The notes below the pieces were generated by a model. The model was not told where the DNA came from. It worked only from the letters and a program-made list of their open reading frames with translations, and ran no database searches. The position numbers were made by a program, and so were the translations under genes. A stretch of 64,000 nt of DNA, taken from NCBI GenBank assembly GCA_001839685.1, contig MLAK01000849.1, positions 114,208 through 178,207 on the forward strand, given 5' to 3'. Positions 39,429-49,597 of this stretch are shown one piece after another. Each line of letters opens with the position of its first letter. The stretch's first letter is position 1. The stretch comes from Tritrichomonas foetus (taxonomy: Eukaryota > Parabasalia > Tritrichomonadida > Tritrichomonadidae).

Positions 39429-40217
39429 TTAAAATCTTGAGCTGTCTTGTGACAAACGAGACCCTCTCGAATGTGAACGAGAAACAGAATTCGATTGCCT
39501 GGACAATGATGAACGCCCACTTCTAGATAAAGCCCAATCAGAAGCAATCGCCGTTTTCATGTTAATTTTAATTTCTTTTACTTTCATTTTGTTGTCGATC
39601 ATATTTTTACATTTTGTATATTGCCCATTAATTTCTTCTTTTGCGGCTTCTTGTTTTTCTTCAAGCAAACGAATTTCACGAGCCTGTCTATCTTTTAGTT
39701 GCTGCTCAGCTTTCATGAATAAAATATTGCATTCTTTCTTCCGTTCTTCATTGACTTGGTTTTTGATTTTCATGGCTTCTTGATATGTTGCCTTTGCAGC
39801 CGTATAATTGTGATCGCGTCCGTAGATTTTGGATTGCTGGAGAAGAGTATCGGCTTCTGGAATTGGTCTGGATGCCTCTCTTTCTAGCGCCATTGTATGT
39901 TCGAGTGATAAATCCGTTAACTGTTGCGTATGCTTTTCTTGGAGTATCTTATAGCGATTATGAAAACGTTTCTGAAGATTAACGAGTTTCGTCATCAAAG
40001 CTGCATCAGTTCGAGCAGTTTCGCCGTTTATTTTTTCGCGTTGTTCGTCAAGATCTAAATTCAAAGCGCCGAGATGATAATTTTCTTGTTCGCGTGATTG
40101 CTCGGTTCTGAGTCGTTGTATTTGGCGAGAAATCATCTCGGCACGATCGAAATCATAATTGTTAACTGCATTTTGATGTTCCTTCCTGAGAACGTCAATT
40201 TGCGCAGATTTATCCAT
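39429..40217 (-). CDS. Coiled-coil protein with Ser/Arg-rich tail
   Basis: The 262-residue protein is helical throughout. A UVR-like motif near residues 20-35 (NYDFDRAEMISRQIQRLR) is followed by coiled coil to about residue 215, then a Ser/Arg-rich tail (SRSGRSSLSRQ, SVSRSHSRGSRLS). The tail is a likely phosphorylation region. It resembles conserved trichomonad coiled-coil proteins of unknown role; a cytoskeletal function is a guess. The start ATG follows a leader with ACGTCTGTTT, related to the Myb-like promoter word. Confidence 0.75.
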   Translation of the reverse strand: MDKSAQIDVLRKEHQNAVNNYDFDRAEMISRQIQRLRTEQSREQENYHLGALNLDLDEQREKINGETARTDAALMTKLVNLQKRFHNRYKILQEKHTQQLTDLSLEHTMALEREASRPIPEADTLLQQSKIYGRDHNYTAAKATYQEAMKIKNQVNEERKKECNILFMKAEQQLKDRQAREIRLLEEKQEAAKEEINGQYTKCKNMIDNKMKVKEIKINMKTAIASDWALSRSGRSSLSRQSNSVSRSHSRGSRLSQDSSRF

Positions 40218-40432
40218 TTTGATTAAAATTTTAAACAGACGTTATTTCAGAAAAAGTGAAGATATATAGAATTATTGTGATTATCTTCTTCACTTTGTTA
40301 GAATAATTCAAAAATATCTCTGATTTCAATAAATATTATGTAAAAAATTGAATACATCCGGTTAAATAAGCTCACAAAAAATTATATCATTTTGTTAAGT
40401 GATTATTTAATATTTGTGCGTCAAAAAAATAT

Positions 40433-40888
40433 CTAAAATGTGAAATCGAACTTGTCATCTAGCATATCAAATTCTTCATCAAGTCTGATAACAATTTCGT
40501 TGATTTTTTCAATCTCACGAATAATTTTATCTCGGGGAACGTAGAGACCGCTTTTTTCCGTATATTCCGAATTTATCTGATATTTTGGAACTTTTGACTG
40601 ATGAAAGCCACTACCAAAAAACTCTTGATCGCTATTGGGACTATCGAATTCCAATATTTGTGATTCATAACTTTCGGCGTATCCATCAGTGAAACAATCA
40701 TCATCGTAATATTCATCATTAAATTTCTCTTGTGAATCATCGGAATCGAAAAATCCACGACTCTCGATTTTTTTAATAGCTTGAAGTAAGCGTTTTGATG
40801 CGTTATTGGGGGTTCTGAATGGTTTTTCTGAATCATAATCCTCGAAAAATGGTTCATCTTTTGGCGCATAAACTCGCTTTTGAATCAT
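40433..40888 (-). CDS. Acidic hypothetical protein
   Basis: The 151-residue protein is rich in Asp, Glu, Phe and Tyr (NDEYYDDDCFTDG). A basic/helical segment lies near residues 28-45 (NNASKRLLQAIKKIESRG), and a C-terminal helix (EIEKINEIVIRLDEEFDML) could be a short coiled coil. It is tandem with the coiled-coil gene downstream and the E1 gene upstream, all on the minus strand. No family is recognised. Confidence 0.6.
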   Translation of the reverse strand: MIQKRVYAPKDEPFFEDYDSEKPFRTPNNASKRLLQAIKKIESRGFFDSDDSQEKFNDEYYDDDCFTDGYAESYESQILEFDSPNSDQEFFGSGFHQSKVPKYQINSEYTEKSGLYVPRDKIIREIEKINEIVIRLDEEFDMLDDKFDFTF

Positions 40889-41100
40889 TAATTTCTTTGC
40901 CCTTGCATCAAAATCATCGAAAATTCACATCACATGTCAAATTTGATGTGTTTTATCGTTCAAGTGCTGAATGGATACTCATTTAAAACATGAATATTAT
41001 TTTTTTCCAATCAAACAGCTAAAATTCCTCATGAATGTAAAATTAAACGCGAAGAAAAAAAATCATTGGCATGAAAGTGAAAATTGAAACAAAAAACTTT

Positions 41101-44100
41101 TTACTTACGGAAATTAAGAATAAAATCAGGCATTGGAACTTCTTCCATATCATCATTGTAACAAATAGAATCAACTTTGAAGAACTGAATATAATCAGGA
41201 ATAGGCTCCTTTGTGATTTCTTTATAGATTTCAGTTATAGCCTTTGGCATTCTCTCCCTCTTCTTTGCACTATTCATGTAAGCTGTGTATATCTGTGATG
41301 TTCCGATATTTATTGTCATTACTCGTACGTTCCATTGTTCTTTAACAGTATCAATGAATTGTTTAACAGTTAAGTTTCCATCAAGTGTCAAATTATCCCA
41401 AAGTGGCGAAAATTCTGGACCTACACCAGCAAACTTCTTCTTTTCAGCAGCAATTGGCTCTGTTAATGAAAACATGGAAATTGCTAAATTGATGAATCCT
41501 GAACGGAAATCACTAATTTGTTTTGGTTCAATACAATGAACTTTATACATTTCCATACAGACAAAACCACAGATCATTGCAGTTGTTGTAGCAATTGCTG
41601 GAATGATGCTACCTGCAATTCTTTTAATCTCTAGTTTAGTTTCAGGATTAATTTTATAATTAATTGCACGCAAGTTTGCAGCAGAAGCGACAAAATCCAT
41701 ATGATTATTTTTATCATCATCTTTTTCAAACTTTTCAGGGTTCAAATGATTTGCTGAACTCTTTGCTTTCATTATCATTTCAATGGCTGCAATAATTCTT
41801 GGATCATCATCTGGAATAACAGGTGCACTTACGTTCTTTTCATCATCATCAGTTTCGATTTGTAATTTTTCTGGTGTCCATTCTTTAATCTCTGCTGTAG
41901 CTGCAGCTTTCATTGCTTCTTCTTGTGTTCCAGGTTTAATTCCAAACACTCTAGCACGAATTGTTGCTGCAGCAAAGATGAATTCACGTTGATATGAAGT
42001 ATCATTTGGATCAAATGTAATTGGTGTTGGTGGACGTTTGGAGCCAGTCCAGAATAAAGTTCCATGTTTTGTAGTTGAATCAAGTGGAAACATATGAAGC
42101 ATGTCACGGATTCTCCAATTAAAGTATTCTTCGAATCTAGTTCTTGCCCATTTTGCACAATCCGCAAAAGTTGTTGGTTTGTCTTCACAAATTTGTTTTG
42201 CAATAGTTTCCAAATTCGACAAAAGTACAGTGTTTCCTTGTGCAATTCGAGTATTTTTAACAAAATCAGGATCATCTAAAAACTTGTTTACTAAATCTGC
42301 AGATTGTTCAAATAATCCACTAAATACATCTCTTCCCCACATGCAGCAATGATCAATATTTGATGGGAAATTGTGTAAAGTACATTGTGGAATATTTTCT
42401 TCGGGTGGATCTGCAGAAGATGCATATGATTCAGTTAATCCTGGAATAACCATTTGGAAATTTGCTTTCGGACCAAGTGTACCACTCTCCAAAAGTGGTT
42501 TCTTGTAGTAGACACACATTTTATCAGAGAAAAGGCGTGCTTCAATATTATCGAGGGCATTACAAACTCCATCAAGTTGTAAATAAAAGTTATCATTATA
42601 AAAGTCGCGAGTCTTTTCTTCAAGACATTTTGTTTGTGCTTCAGTCCGTAAATCTTTGTTCATTGTTTTTGCAACAGCACAAGCAACTTCAGATTTGTTT
42701 TGACCAATATTATTATCCCTAAACAAGAATTGTCTAGCTAAGTTAGACTTTTCTATTCTATCCATATCTGTAACAATAACTTTTCCATCGCCTTTTGTTG
42801 ATACACCCATCAATGCCCAGTTTTTGAGTACTTCACAACCAATGGCACCAGCACCAATCATGAAGTATTTCAATGTTTCCATACGATCTTGTTGTTTGTC
42901 ACCAAAAACGATACGATAGTTATCGTATCTATCATTCTTTAATGTATATGTTGTGTCTGGAGGGAGTGCTTCAATATAAGATAAAGCGAGAAATTGAACA
43001 ATAGGTAAGAATTTACCGGAAAGTGACTTAAGAACTTCTTGTCCTACAATTCCACCTAATATAGCAGCCATTGGAGAAATTGTTGCATTATATTGAATAA
43101 TTAATAACTTGATGATATTATTATCTATTTCTGGAGTGAGATTCATTCCAGAATTTGTTGAAATTGCAATTTGAATCACTTCATCTGTGTCAGAAAGAGT
43201 GGGGAATTTTCCTTCATGCAAATCCATAAATTTGTGAATTGCAATAAAGCCAAGAAGTACTTTTCTGTCATGTCCGAAGTTACAATAATCAGTATCCAAT
43301 ACAAGTGGATCTTTCAATTGATCTTCAAGAGTGGTGAATTTGACGGTTGATGGTGGAATGATTTGATTTCCATATCCACCGCTTCCAAGCATTTCATAAG
43401 GATGGAATTTCGTTGTGTCACAGTCGATTTGGAAACGATAGGAATTAATGACGGTTACTTTATATGAGTTTCCGTTTAATTCTGTCATTCCAGAAACCTC
43501 CTCAAATTTGACAAAATCACCGTCTGTCAAATTGTGGTGAGCTCTGTCAGCACATGTGACGATTCCTTTTTCAGAATTTGTGATGAATTCAATCATGAAG
43601 CGTGATGGAATTTCACCCCTTGGATCATTCACTTGAAAAGCCGGCCCAAAATCATTGAAAATATAACCGAAAACGCCAGATGTTTCTGCTGCAATGAAGC
43701 AGATGTTGTTTGAATGACAAAAGTTGGATAATTGGATTAATTTGGAATGCGGCAATGGCTCCGTAACTACGACTGTATTGAATCCTTTGATGATTGAAAG
43801 CAAATCTGGTTCTTCTGAGGCAAGAACTGTAACGTGTTGATTCAATTCTTGCAATTTCTGAAGGGAGGCTGTTGCGCGATTTTTACCGATGTCGTTTTCG
43901 GAAATATAAAATTGAGAACCAACGTCTGTAATAATTGCCTTTTTCGTATCATGAATTGTGAGACTTTTAACGCCAGCGAGGATAACATTTTTGGCAATTT
44001 CAACACCAAGGCCGCCGAGGCCAGAGATGAGAACTGTGGAATTTGCCATTCTCTTCATTGCTTCAATTCCAAGCACATAAATTTGTCTACTGTAAAGCTC

Positions 44101-44127
44101 TTCATCAATTTGATTATCGTTCGACAT
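41101..44127 (-). CDS. UBA1: Ubiquitin-activating enzyme E1
   Basis: The protein is about 1008 residues, standard for UBA1. It has an N-terminal inactive adenylation half (ELYSRQIYVLGIEAMKRM, GLGGLGVEIAKNVILAG) and an FCCH insert. The active adenylation half carries GAGAIGCEVLKNWALMGV and RQFLFRDNNIGQNKSEVA. The catalytic cysteine lies in PQCTLHNFPSNIDH, and the C-terminal ubiquitin-fold domain ends FILNFRK. It adenylates ubiquitin and passes it to E2 enzymes. An upstream in-frame ATG at 44151 would add eight residues; I chose MSNDNQ as closer to the conserved region. A TGACCATTTAG word lies upstream. Confidence 0.95.
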   Translation of the reverse strand: MSNDNQIDEELYSRQIYVLGIEAMKRMANSTVLISGLGGLGVEIAKNVILAGVKSLTIHDTKKAIITDVGSQFYISENDIGKNRATASLQKLQELNQHVTVLASEEPDLLSIIKGFNTVVVTEPLPHSKLIQLSNFCHSNNICFIAAETSGVFGYIFNDFGPAFQVNDPRGEIPSRFMIEFITNSEKGIVTCADRAHHNLTDGDFVKFEEVSGMTELNGNSYKVTVINSYRFQIDCDTTKFHPYEMLGSGGYGNQIIPPSTVKFTTLEDQLKDPLVLDTDYCNFGHDRKVLLGFIAIHKFMDLHEGKFPTLSDTDEVIQIAISTNSGMNLTPEIDNNIIKLLIIQYNATISPMAAILGGIVGQEVLKSLSGKFLPIVQFLALSYIEALPPDTTYTLKNDRYDNYRIVFGDKQQDRMETLKYFMIGAGAIGCEVLKNWALMGVSTKGDGKVIVTDMDRIEKSNLARQFLFRDNNIGQNKSEVACAVAKTMNKDLRTEAQTKCLEEKTRDFYNDNFYLQLDGVCNALDNIEARLFSDKMCVYYKKPLLESGTLGPKANFQMVIPGLTESYASSADPPEENIPQCTLHNFPSNIDHCCMWGRDVFSGLFEQSADLVNKFLDDPDFVKNTRIAQGNTVLLSNLETIAKQICEDKPTTFADCAKWARTRFEEYFNWRIRDMLHMFPLDSTTKHGTLFWTGSKRPPTPITFDPNDTSYQREFIFAAATIRARVFGIKPGTQEEAMKAAATAEIKEWTPEKLQIETDDDEKNVSAPVIPDDDPRIIAAIEMIMKAKSSANHLNPEKFEKDDDKNNHMDFVASAANLRAINYKINPETKLEIKRIAGSIIPAIATTTAMICGFVCMEMYKVHCIEPKQISDFRSGFINLAISMFSLTEPIAAEKKKFAGVGPEFSPLWDNLTLDGNLTVKQFIDTVKEQWNVRVMTINIGTSQIYTAYMNSAKKRERMPKAITEIYKEITKEPIPDYIQFFKVDSICYNDDMEEVPMPDFILNFRK

Positions 44128-44359
44128 TTTAATTTTGTCACTTTTTCTCATGACTGTGATTTCTGATCAAATATGGTGATTTTTCATATGCTAAATGGTC
44201 AATCATAATCTAATTTTTGTCATTCATTCTATTTTTAGTTGGTCTGCTAAAATCTTGACAGTGGCCATTTAAACCAAGAAAGGAGTGTCAATTGAAAAAC
44301 TGGTTGGCAAATCGATTATTTGGCCAAATAGTAACTTAATTGCATCATTTTGGAAAATT

Positions 44360-44977
44360 ATGGCATCTGTTAATACTTACAAAATCGTAGTAGTTGGTGC
44401 ATCAGGCGTCGGAAAAACAGCAATTGTTCAGCGTCTCGTTGATGGTTCTTTTGCGGAAGAAAATCAGCCCACAATCGGTGTCGAATTCAAATGTTATCCA
44501 GTTCGAGTTAACGGCGATCAAGTTAAGCTAAACATTTGGGATACAGCAGGACAAGAAAAATTCAGATCGGTTTCAAAAGCATATTTCCGGAACGCCGTTG
44601 GAGCCGTCCTCGTATATGCCATAAATAATCGCGACTCTTTTGATGATCTCGACAGTTGGTTGAACGATTTGCATATGCTAGCAGCACCAAACGCCTCAAT
44701 CCTTGTTGTCGGCAACAAATGCGATCTCGAAGAGAGCCGCGTGATATTAAATTCAGAAGCTACAGCTTTTGCTGATCGTCATGCAATTGAATACTTAGAA
44801 ACATCTGCATTGGACAATAAAAATATCAAAGAGACGTTTATTCGCCTCGCAACGAAGATTCATGAAGGTGTCAGAAGTGGTGAAATTCGAGGCAATTTCG
44901 CCACATCATCACCACCACTTTTAATTAACCAAAGCAGTCCGAAAACATCAGAAGAAAAGATTGTCTGTGGATGCTGA
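44360..44977 (+). CDS. Rab-family small GTPase
   Basis: The 205-residue protein has all G motifs: P-loop GASGVGKTA, effector TIGVEFKC, WDTAGQEKFR, NKCD and ETSA. The RabF-type residues YFRNAVGAVLVY follow switch II. It ends CGC, a double-geranylgeranylation site. The sequence is nearest to the Rab11/Rab2/Rab14 group, but the subfamily is uncertain in a genome with many Rabs. The frame is open upstream from a GTG; the ATG at 44360 sits correctly just before the first strand. A GGCCATTTAAACC word lies upstream. Confidence 0.93.
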   Translation: MASVNTYKIVVVGASGVGKTAIVQRLVDGSFAEENQPTIGVEFKCYPVRVNGDQVKLNIWDTAGQEKFRSVSKAYFRNAVGAVLVYAINNRDSFDDLDSWLNDLHMLAAPNASILVVGNKCDLEESRVILNSEATAFADRHAIEYLETSALDNKNIKETFIRLATKIHEGVRSGEIRGNFATSSPPLLINQSSPKTSEEKIVCGC

Positions 44978-45350
44978 GGCCCAATATCTTCAATAGAATA
45001 CTATAGTTTATAAACAATGTGATAAAACTGTAAAATTAATAAAAACATTAAAGTTTATTTCATTTGCGTTAAACGTTTTTGATTTTTTTCGATTTTTCAT
45101 CACAGAAGAAATCATTAACGTCAGCTTCATGGAAACATTCCAGAATCATCGAAATGGTTTAATTTTTCGTTTAAATGAAGGTACTTTTTGTGATTGCTTT
45201 GATGTGTTAAACGAACATTGATTCACGTTAGTTTAGAAATCTACAAAATAAATTGATATGGAATAGGTTGGTGTGGCGAAAGGAAAGCTGGAAAAAGATT
45301 ATCTAAGAAAAGAAATATGGGGAATAAATTTCTACGAAATAGACAAAAAT
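44978..45350. other. Intergenic region, convergent
   Basis: AT-rich spacer between convergent genes. No feature recognised. Confidence 0.5.
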
Positions 45351-47003
45351 TTACTCTTCTTCAGGGGTATAGATTTGTCCAAAAAGTTCAAAATTAGTTA
45401 ATGCTAACACAAAATCACCTTTGGCGTTTGTTCCTGTTTGTTTCAAGCGAATAAATCTATATATTCCATCTTTTTTCTTACAAGGAAAAGTTTGGAATCT
45501 GTTGGCCCCATTTAATACAGTAATAGCTCTTCTATCGAGTTCATCCCAGTTTTCTCCATCATTTGATCCTTCTATAGCCCACATCTTCAAATGAGGGAAG
45601 TTATTAGGATATTTATGGGTTTTTATGGTGTAATGTGATACTTTTACGTTTCTTTCTTTGAAATTAAACATTATCCATTGATTTGCTTTATTTTCTGTGA
45701 AAAATAGATCATTCCATCCCATATCTATAATTTGATAGGGTTCATTATGATCACTCGTTGATCCAGTTATTTCAACTTCACCTGCTAAATGGCAATTTTG
45801 ATTTGCTTCATCAGAAAGATACTTCATTATTCCATTAAAAGATCGTCCATCAAAATCTATATTTGTTGTTTTCATTTTTCTTTGTCTTGCTTTAATCATC
45901 ATCATTTCATTAAAAATTCTTGATGATTTCTTTGTTATATCAGTTAAACCTTTCTTTAAATTAGCTTGTTCAAATTTAATTTCATTAAATAATGCATCAT
46001 AGCCAACTGTTTTACGAGTTAATCCATTTACAATTTTATTCGTTTTTCTGACATCTTTATGTGCTCTCTTTTCAAGCTCATTTAATTGTTCTTTAAATAA
46101 CTTTTGTTGATCAGCAATTTGATTTTGTAGATCTTCTATTCTTTTATTACCCAAGTCTATTATTTTCATTAGGCTTTCAATCTTTTCAGTGAATTCTGAT
46201 TCATCGATTGTTGGAGCAACAATCAAATCACTTTGCTTTTTCTCGAGGTTTTCAAGACGATCCATAATTAACTTAAGTGTTTGATCGGTTTTTTCTGCTT
46301 TCTGTTGAAGTTCATGATTTTCTTGTATTAATTGAATTGATATTGGAACGAGAGTTTCATTCACACATGATGGAATTAAATTTGGACAGTTCAAAAAGTT
46401 TTTGGCTTCTTCAAAAGTTAATTTTCGGATATCTAAATATGGTGTTAAAACTGATGCTGTTGATCCATATTTAGAAAACATTTCCATGATATATTTATAT
46501 AAAAGATGAACATCAACAACTAAATTTGTACTTGATAAAATCCTGACTACTGTATTTAGAGGGTAATTTTGAAATGAAGGAAGATTAATTACAGCATTTA
46601 AATTAGATGCCAAAAAATCTGTTAATTCATTTGATAAAATATTGTCATTTTGTAACTGCGTATATTTCTCGCAAATTTGATTGTAATCAGCTCTTTCTTT
46701 TAAATATTGAGTGATAATTTGTGTAATTGTTGGTGTTTCCCATTCTTCACATAAAGTTAGTAAATCGAAAATAGTATCATCATTAATATTGATTGATTCA
46801 CCCTGGGCAGCTTTAATGAATTCGTTGAATACCGAAATTGGCGCGTTTCCTGTGACATTTATTGAATTTGATAATTGAAAGTTGGGGATTGATCGAAATT
46901 TAGAAGAATATAAGGCGAATTTGTATTTTGAAATGGTAATTGGTGTCGAGTTATATATTATCGAGAATTCATCAGGTGAACTGGATTGTTTTTCCTCTAT
47001 CAT
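45351..47003 (-). CDS. Coiled-coil protein with C-terminal F5/8 type C domain
   Basis: The protein is about 550 residues. The N terminus (FSIIYNSTPITISKYKFALYSSKFRSIP) resembles a BTB/POZ-like module, and helices follow to about residue 240. A coiled coil spans 250-390 with many Lys/Glu heptads. A galactose-binding (F5/8 type C, discoidin) domain fills the last 160 residues (DMGWNDLFFTENKANQWIMF, SNDGENWDEL, YRFIRLKQTG). This architecture belongs to an expanded trichomonad family of unknown role, probably intracellular since no signal peptide exists. I chose the ATG at 47003 over 47091-47093 because the promoter word AAACGTTC sits directly before it and the extra 30 residues look untranslated. 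Confidence 0.78.
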   Translation of the reverse strand: MIEEKQSSSPDEFSIIYNSTPITISKYKFALYSSKFRSIPNFQLSNSINVTGNAPISVFNEFIKAAQGESININDDTIFDLLTLCEEWETPTITQIITQYLKERADYNQICEKYTQLQNDNILSNELTDFLASNLNAVINLPSFQNYPLNTVVRILSSTNLVVDVHLLYKYIMEMFSKYGSTASVLTPYLDIRKLTFEEAKNFLNCPNLIPSCVNETLVPISIQLIQENHELQQKAEKTDQTLKLIMDRLENLEKKQSDLIVAPTIDESEFTEKIESLMKIIDLGNKRIEDLQNQIADQQKLFKEQLNELEKRAHKDVRKTNKIVNGLTRKTVGYDALFNEIKFEQANLKKGLTDITKKSSRIFNEMMMIKARQRKMKTTNIDFDGRSFNGIMKYLSDEANQNCHLAGEVEITGSTSDHNEPYQIIDMGWNDLFFTENKANQWIMFNFKERNVKVSHYTIKTHKYPNNFPHLKMWAIEGSNDGENWDELDRRAITVLNGANRFQTFPCKKKDGIYRFIRLKQTGTNAKGDFVLALTNFELFGQIYTPEEE

Positions 47004-47014
47004 ATTGAAAAGAT

Positions 47015-47022
47015 GAACGTTT
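47015..47022 (-). promoter_or_regulatory. Myb-like promoter element
   Basis: AAACGTTC followed by ATCTTTTCAAT and the ATG of the F5/8-domain gene on the minus strand. It supports that internal start. Confidence 0.5.
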
Positions 47023-47302
47023 AATAAAGTGTATAAAATATCCTTACGTTTAATGGTCATTTCAAACACCAAAAAATTGACCACTCTATTCATTCTTTTT
47101 ATTATGCAATCAAAAAGTTTTACACAAAAAGTTGAAAAAAGTCGAAATAATTATATTATCATCAGGTCTCTTATTGATTATCTCAGACCATTTAATTATA
47201 GAATCCAAAATTCAATCATAAGATATGCCATATTTCTAAAAATAGCAAATCTTTTATCAATTTTGAGGAATCCAAAAATCGTTATTTTTAAAAAATTTTC
47301 TG

Positions 47303-49315
47303 GTGAATTCGACAATCCGTGCCTCGCTTCGAACTTCATCAAAGGCACTCAGGCCAATCACATCATTTCCGAAAGGCAAAGGAACGCGACATTCAACAGC
47401 CACCCAGCTGGCCCCCATCCCGCAGCCCGTTGGCGAATCGAATAATCGACCGAAAACCCGCTCGTCTCTGGCGGTCAAAACCTGGAGGCAAAACCTGTTT
47501 CCGACTCCTTCACCTGCCTCGAAAAGGGAGGTCGAATTGCTGGGAGAGTGGCTCAACTCAGTACTCGCCGAAAATTTAGAACTAAACGATAATCCACTCG
47601 ACGTCTGTACGAACGCTCAACATTGGTTTTCAGTTGCTTTCAACGAGCTAGTGAGACAGGTTTCAATCGACTGTGCTGAGCGCGGCCGCCTATTTGCCGT
47701 CATATGGAAACGTAATCAAGATCTCCTATCGAAACTCGTACAAGTGCAGCGGGAAGAAAGGCAGTATATTTTACAGTGTCATAAAGACAGAATGCAGTTC
47801 CTTAAAACAGATCTGGAATTTTGCAAATCTAGACTTGCAACAATTTCTTCTGCTTATCAAGATGAAAAAGAAAGGTGGACTAGTTCTCATGAAAAAGATC
47901 TAAATAAATTCGGAAGTTTACAAAATAAAATTGATGAACAAATCCGAGGAAGAAAAGAATTGATGGACGAATTGAATAGTTTACGAAAACAATTAGGATT
48001 GCCTGATGACAAGCCACAAGAAATAGAAACAGATGAATTAACACAACCTTTCAGACTCGATCAAATAAATGGTTATGCTGAAGCATTCAGATGGCAGATG
48101 CGAGATGAAAAAGTTGAAAATTTAGATATAATTAATGTACTCGATTCCGTCAACCACTATGCAGATCTTCAAAAACAAGACACTATAAATATACGGCAGA
48201 AATTCGAGCATTACTTTTTCTGCCTTCCTTCAGACGCCCAACCAGAAATCAAACCACTAAATTGGGTAATCGCTTTAATTTCTTACATTTACAGTCATTA
48301 TATGGCTATTCTATCGTCAACTTCAATCGATAAAAAGTTTTTAACGAAGCCATTTTGCGATGTTGTTTACGAATTTATATTGAATATCTACGGCTCAAGA
48401 ATTCACGCAGAAAAAGTTCTTTTTGACCTTCTTTCGACTATCAAAAAGAACTTGGATACTGGTATTCAGCGACTTTTTATGTTTGCTCGATTTTTCGGAA
48501 TGGTCAATCCTCTGACGATTGATTGCTTTCATTTCTATCTACACGCGTTAACGATGATTAACAGAGCACATTCTGGCCCCCTATTTCCAGAGGTAGAAGC
48601 TGGAGATTCGATGATAAGCGGAATTCCTGCTCCTGCTGCCTGCTCGGCTGCCCAGAAAATCTTTGAGAGGTTTGCTTCAGGTCGCTCGCTGAAATTTTAT
48701 ACTGAGAGGCTGAATAAAATCGCAAGTGATGGAATGATGAGGTTCGGTGGGAAGAATTTGGCTGAGCTCGATAATGTGTTAGATTACATAATTTCGGCGT
48801 ATATTGAAGAATGCGCGAAGTTAGAAGATGTGGTCAAAGACCACTTTTCTAAAATGCCCGAAAAGGAAATTACATCATTTGGCACTTTTCATACAATTAT
48901 GTCAAATTTTAAAAATAAAATTGATGTGTCAATTTTGCCAAAAATTTTCCATGATGCGATAAAGAATTCACCTAATAGGTCAATTGATTGTGAAATGTTT
49001 ATGAAAATCGTAAATGAAAATAGACTCAATTTGCCAGTTGAACTGGATACTTCCGACTTTTTAAATGACCAGAATCCAGATGATGTGACTAAATTCATGC
49101 AACTTGAATTGCAGGACCATCTCCCACTTTACCAGGAATTGTTGGAGCACCTTGAAAAAGTGGGTGATGAAATTCTTCACAAACAGATGACATCATCAAA
49201 AGCGAAACTGGATCAAGCTCTTTCAGGTAGGAGCCTCGGAAGGACATTTTTGACAATCCAGAGGGAGTTTTACGAAAAATTGTATCTGGTGCGGTTGTTC
49301 CACAAACTTGAATAA
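47303..49315 (+). CDS. Axonemal dynein light chain (p28/AXDND1)-like protein
   Basis: The open frame gives about 670 residues. A basic, Pro-rich N terminus is followed by an axonemal-dynein-light-chain motif region (AFNELVRQVSIDCAERGRLFAV, about residues 112-133), then coiled coil to about 240. The C-terminal 400 residues are helical and unassigned. The domain suggests a flagellar role. The frame is open from 47267, but no in-frame ATG exists until about residue 164, past the conserved motif. The start given is GTG at 47303; CTG lies directly before it. A non-AUG start, a missed tiny intron or a sequence error are the options. Confidence 0.7.
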   Translation: MNSTIRASLRTSSKALRPITSFPKGKGTRHSTATQLAPIPQPVGESNNRPKTRSSLAVKTWRQNLFPTPSPASKREVELLGEWLNSVLAENLELNDNPLDVCTNAQHWFSVAFNELVRQVSIDCAERGRLFAVIWKRNQDLLSKLVQVQREERQYILQCHKDRMQFLKTDLEFCKSRLATISSAYQDEKERWTSSHEKDLNKFGSLQNKIDEQIRGRKELMDELNSLRKQLGLPDDKPQEIETDELTQPFRLDQINGYAEAFRWQMRDEKVENLDIINVLDSVNHYADLQKQDTINIRQKFEHYFFCLPSDAQPEIKPLNWVIALISYIYSHYMAILSSTSIDKKFLTKPFCDVVYEFILNIYGSRIHAEKVLFDLLSTIKKNLDTGIQRLFMFARFFGMVNPLTIDCFHFYLHALTMINRAHSGPLFPEVEAGDSMISGIPAPAACSAAQKIFERFASGRSLKFYTERLNKIASDGMMRFGGKNLAELDNVLDYIISAYIEECAKLEDVVKDHFSKMPEKEITSFGTFHTIMSNFKNKIDVSILPKIFHDAIKNSPNRSIDCEMFMKIVNENRLNLPVELDTSDFLNDQNPDDVTKFMQLELQDHLPLYQELLEHLEKVGDEILHKQMTSSKAKLDQALSGRSLGRTFLTIQREFYEKLYLVRLFHKLE

Positions 49316-49597
49316 CTTTGGTTATTTTGTTTTCTTTTTTGTTTTATTTAATTAAATTGTTGATTATGCTTTTTAATTTGATACTTATCTCTTTTCTTTC
49401 TAGGTTTGTTTTTGTTTATTTATTGATTTGTTTTGATTGTTTATTTGATTTGTGGTGTTTTTGATTGTTCTGTAACTTTATAATTCGTAAGATTCTCATT
49501 TGTGCTTTTTCAAAAAAATATAAAGGAATTATCCAACAAAAATGAAATGAAAGCAAATAAACGAAATAATTTTTACAAACAAACAAAATAAAAAATA

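Noticed and set aside
47029..47445. 138-codon plus-strand ORF overlapping the start of the p28-like gene
   Set aside because: It enters the p28-like gene in another frame, and its peptide is AT-driven. I considered it as a frameshifted true N terminus but found no supporting motif.
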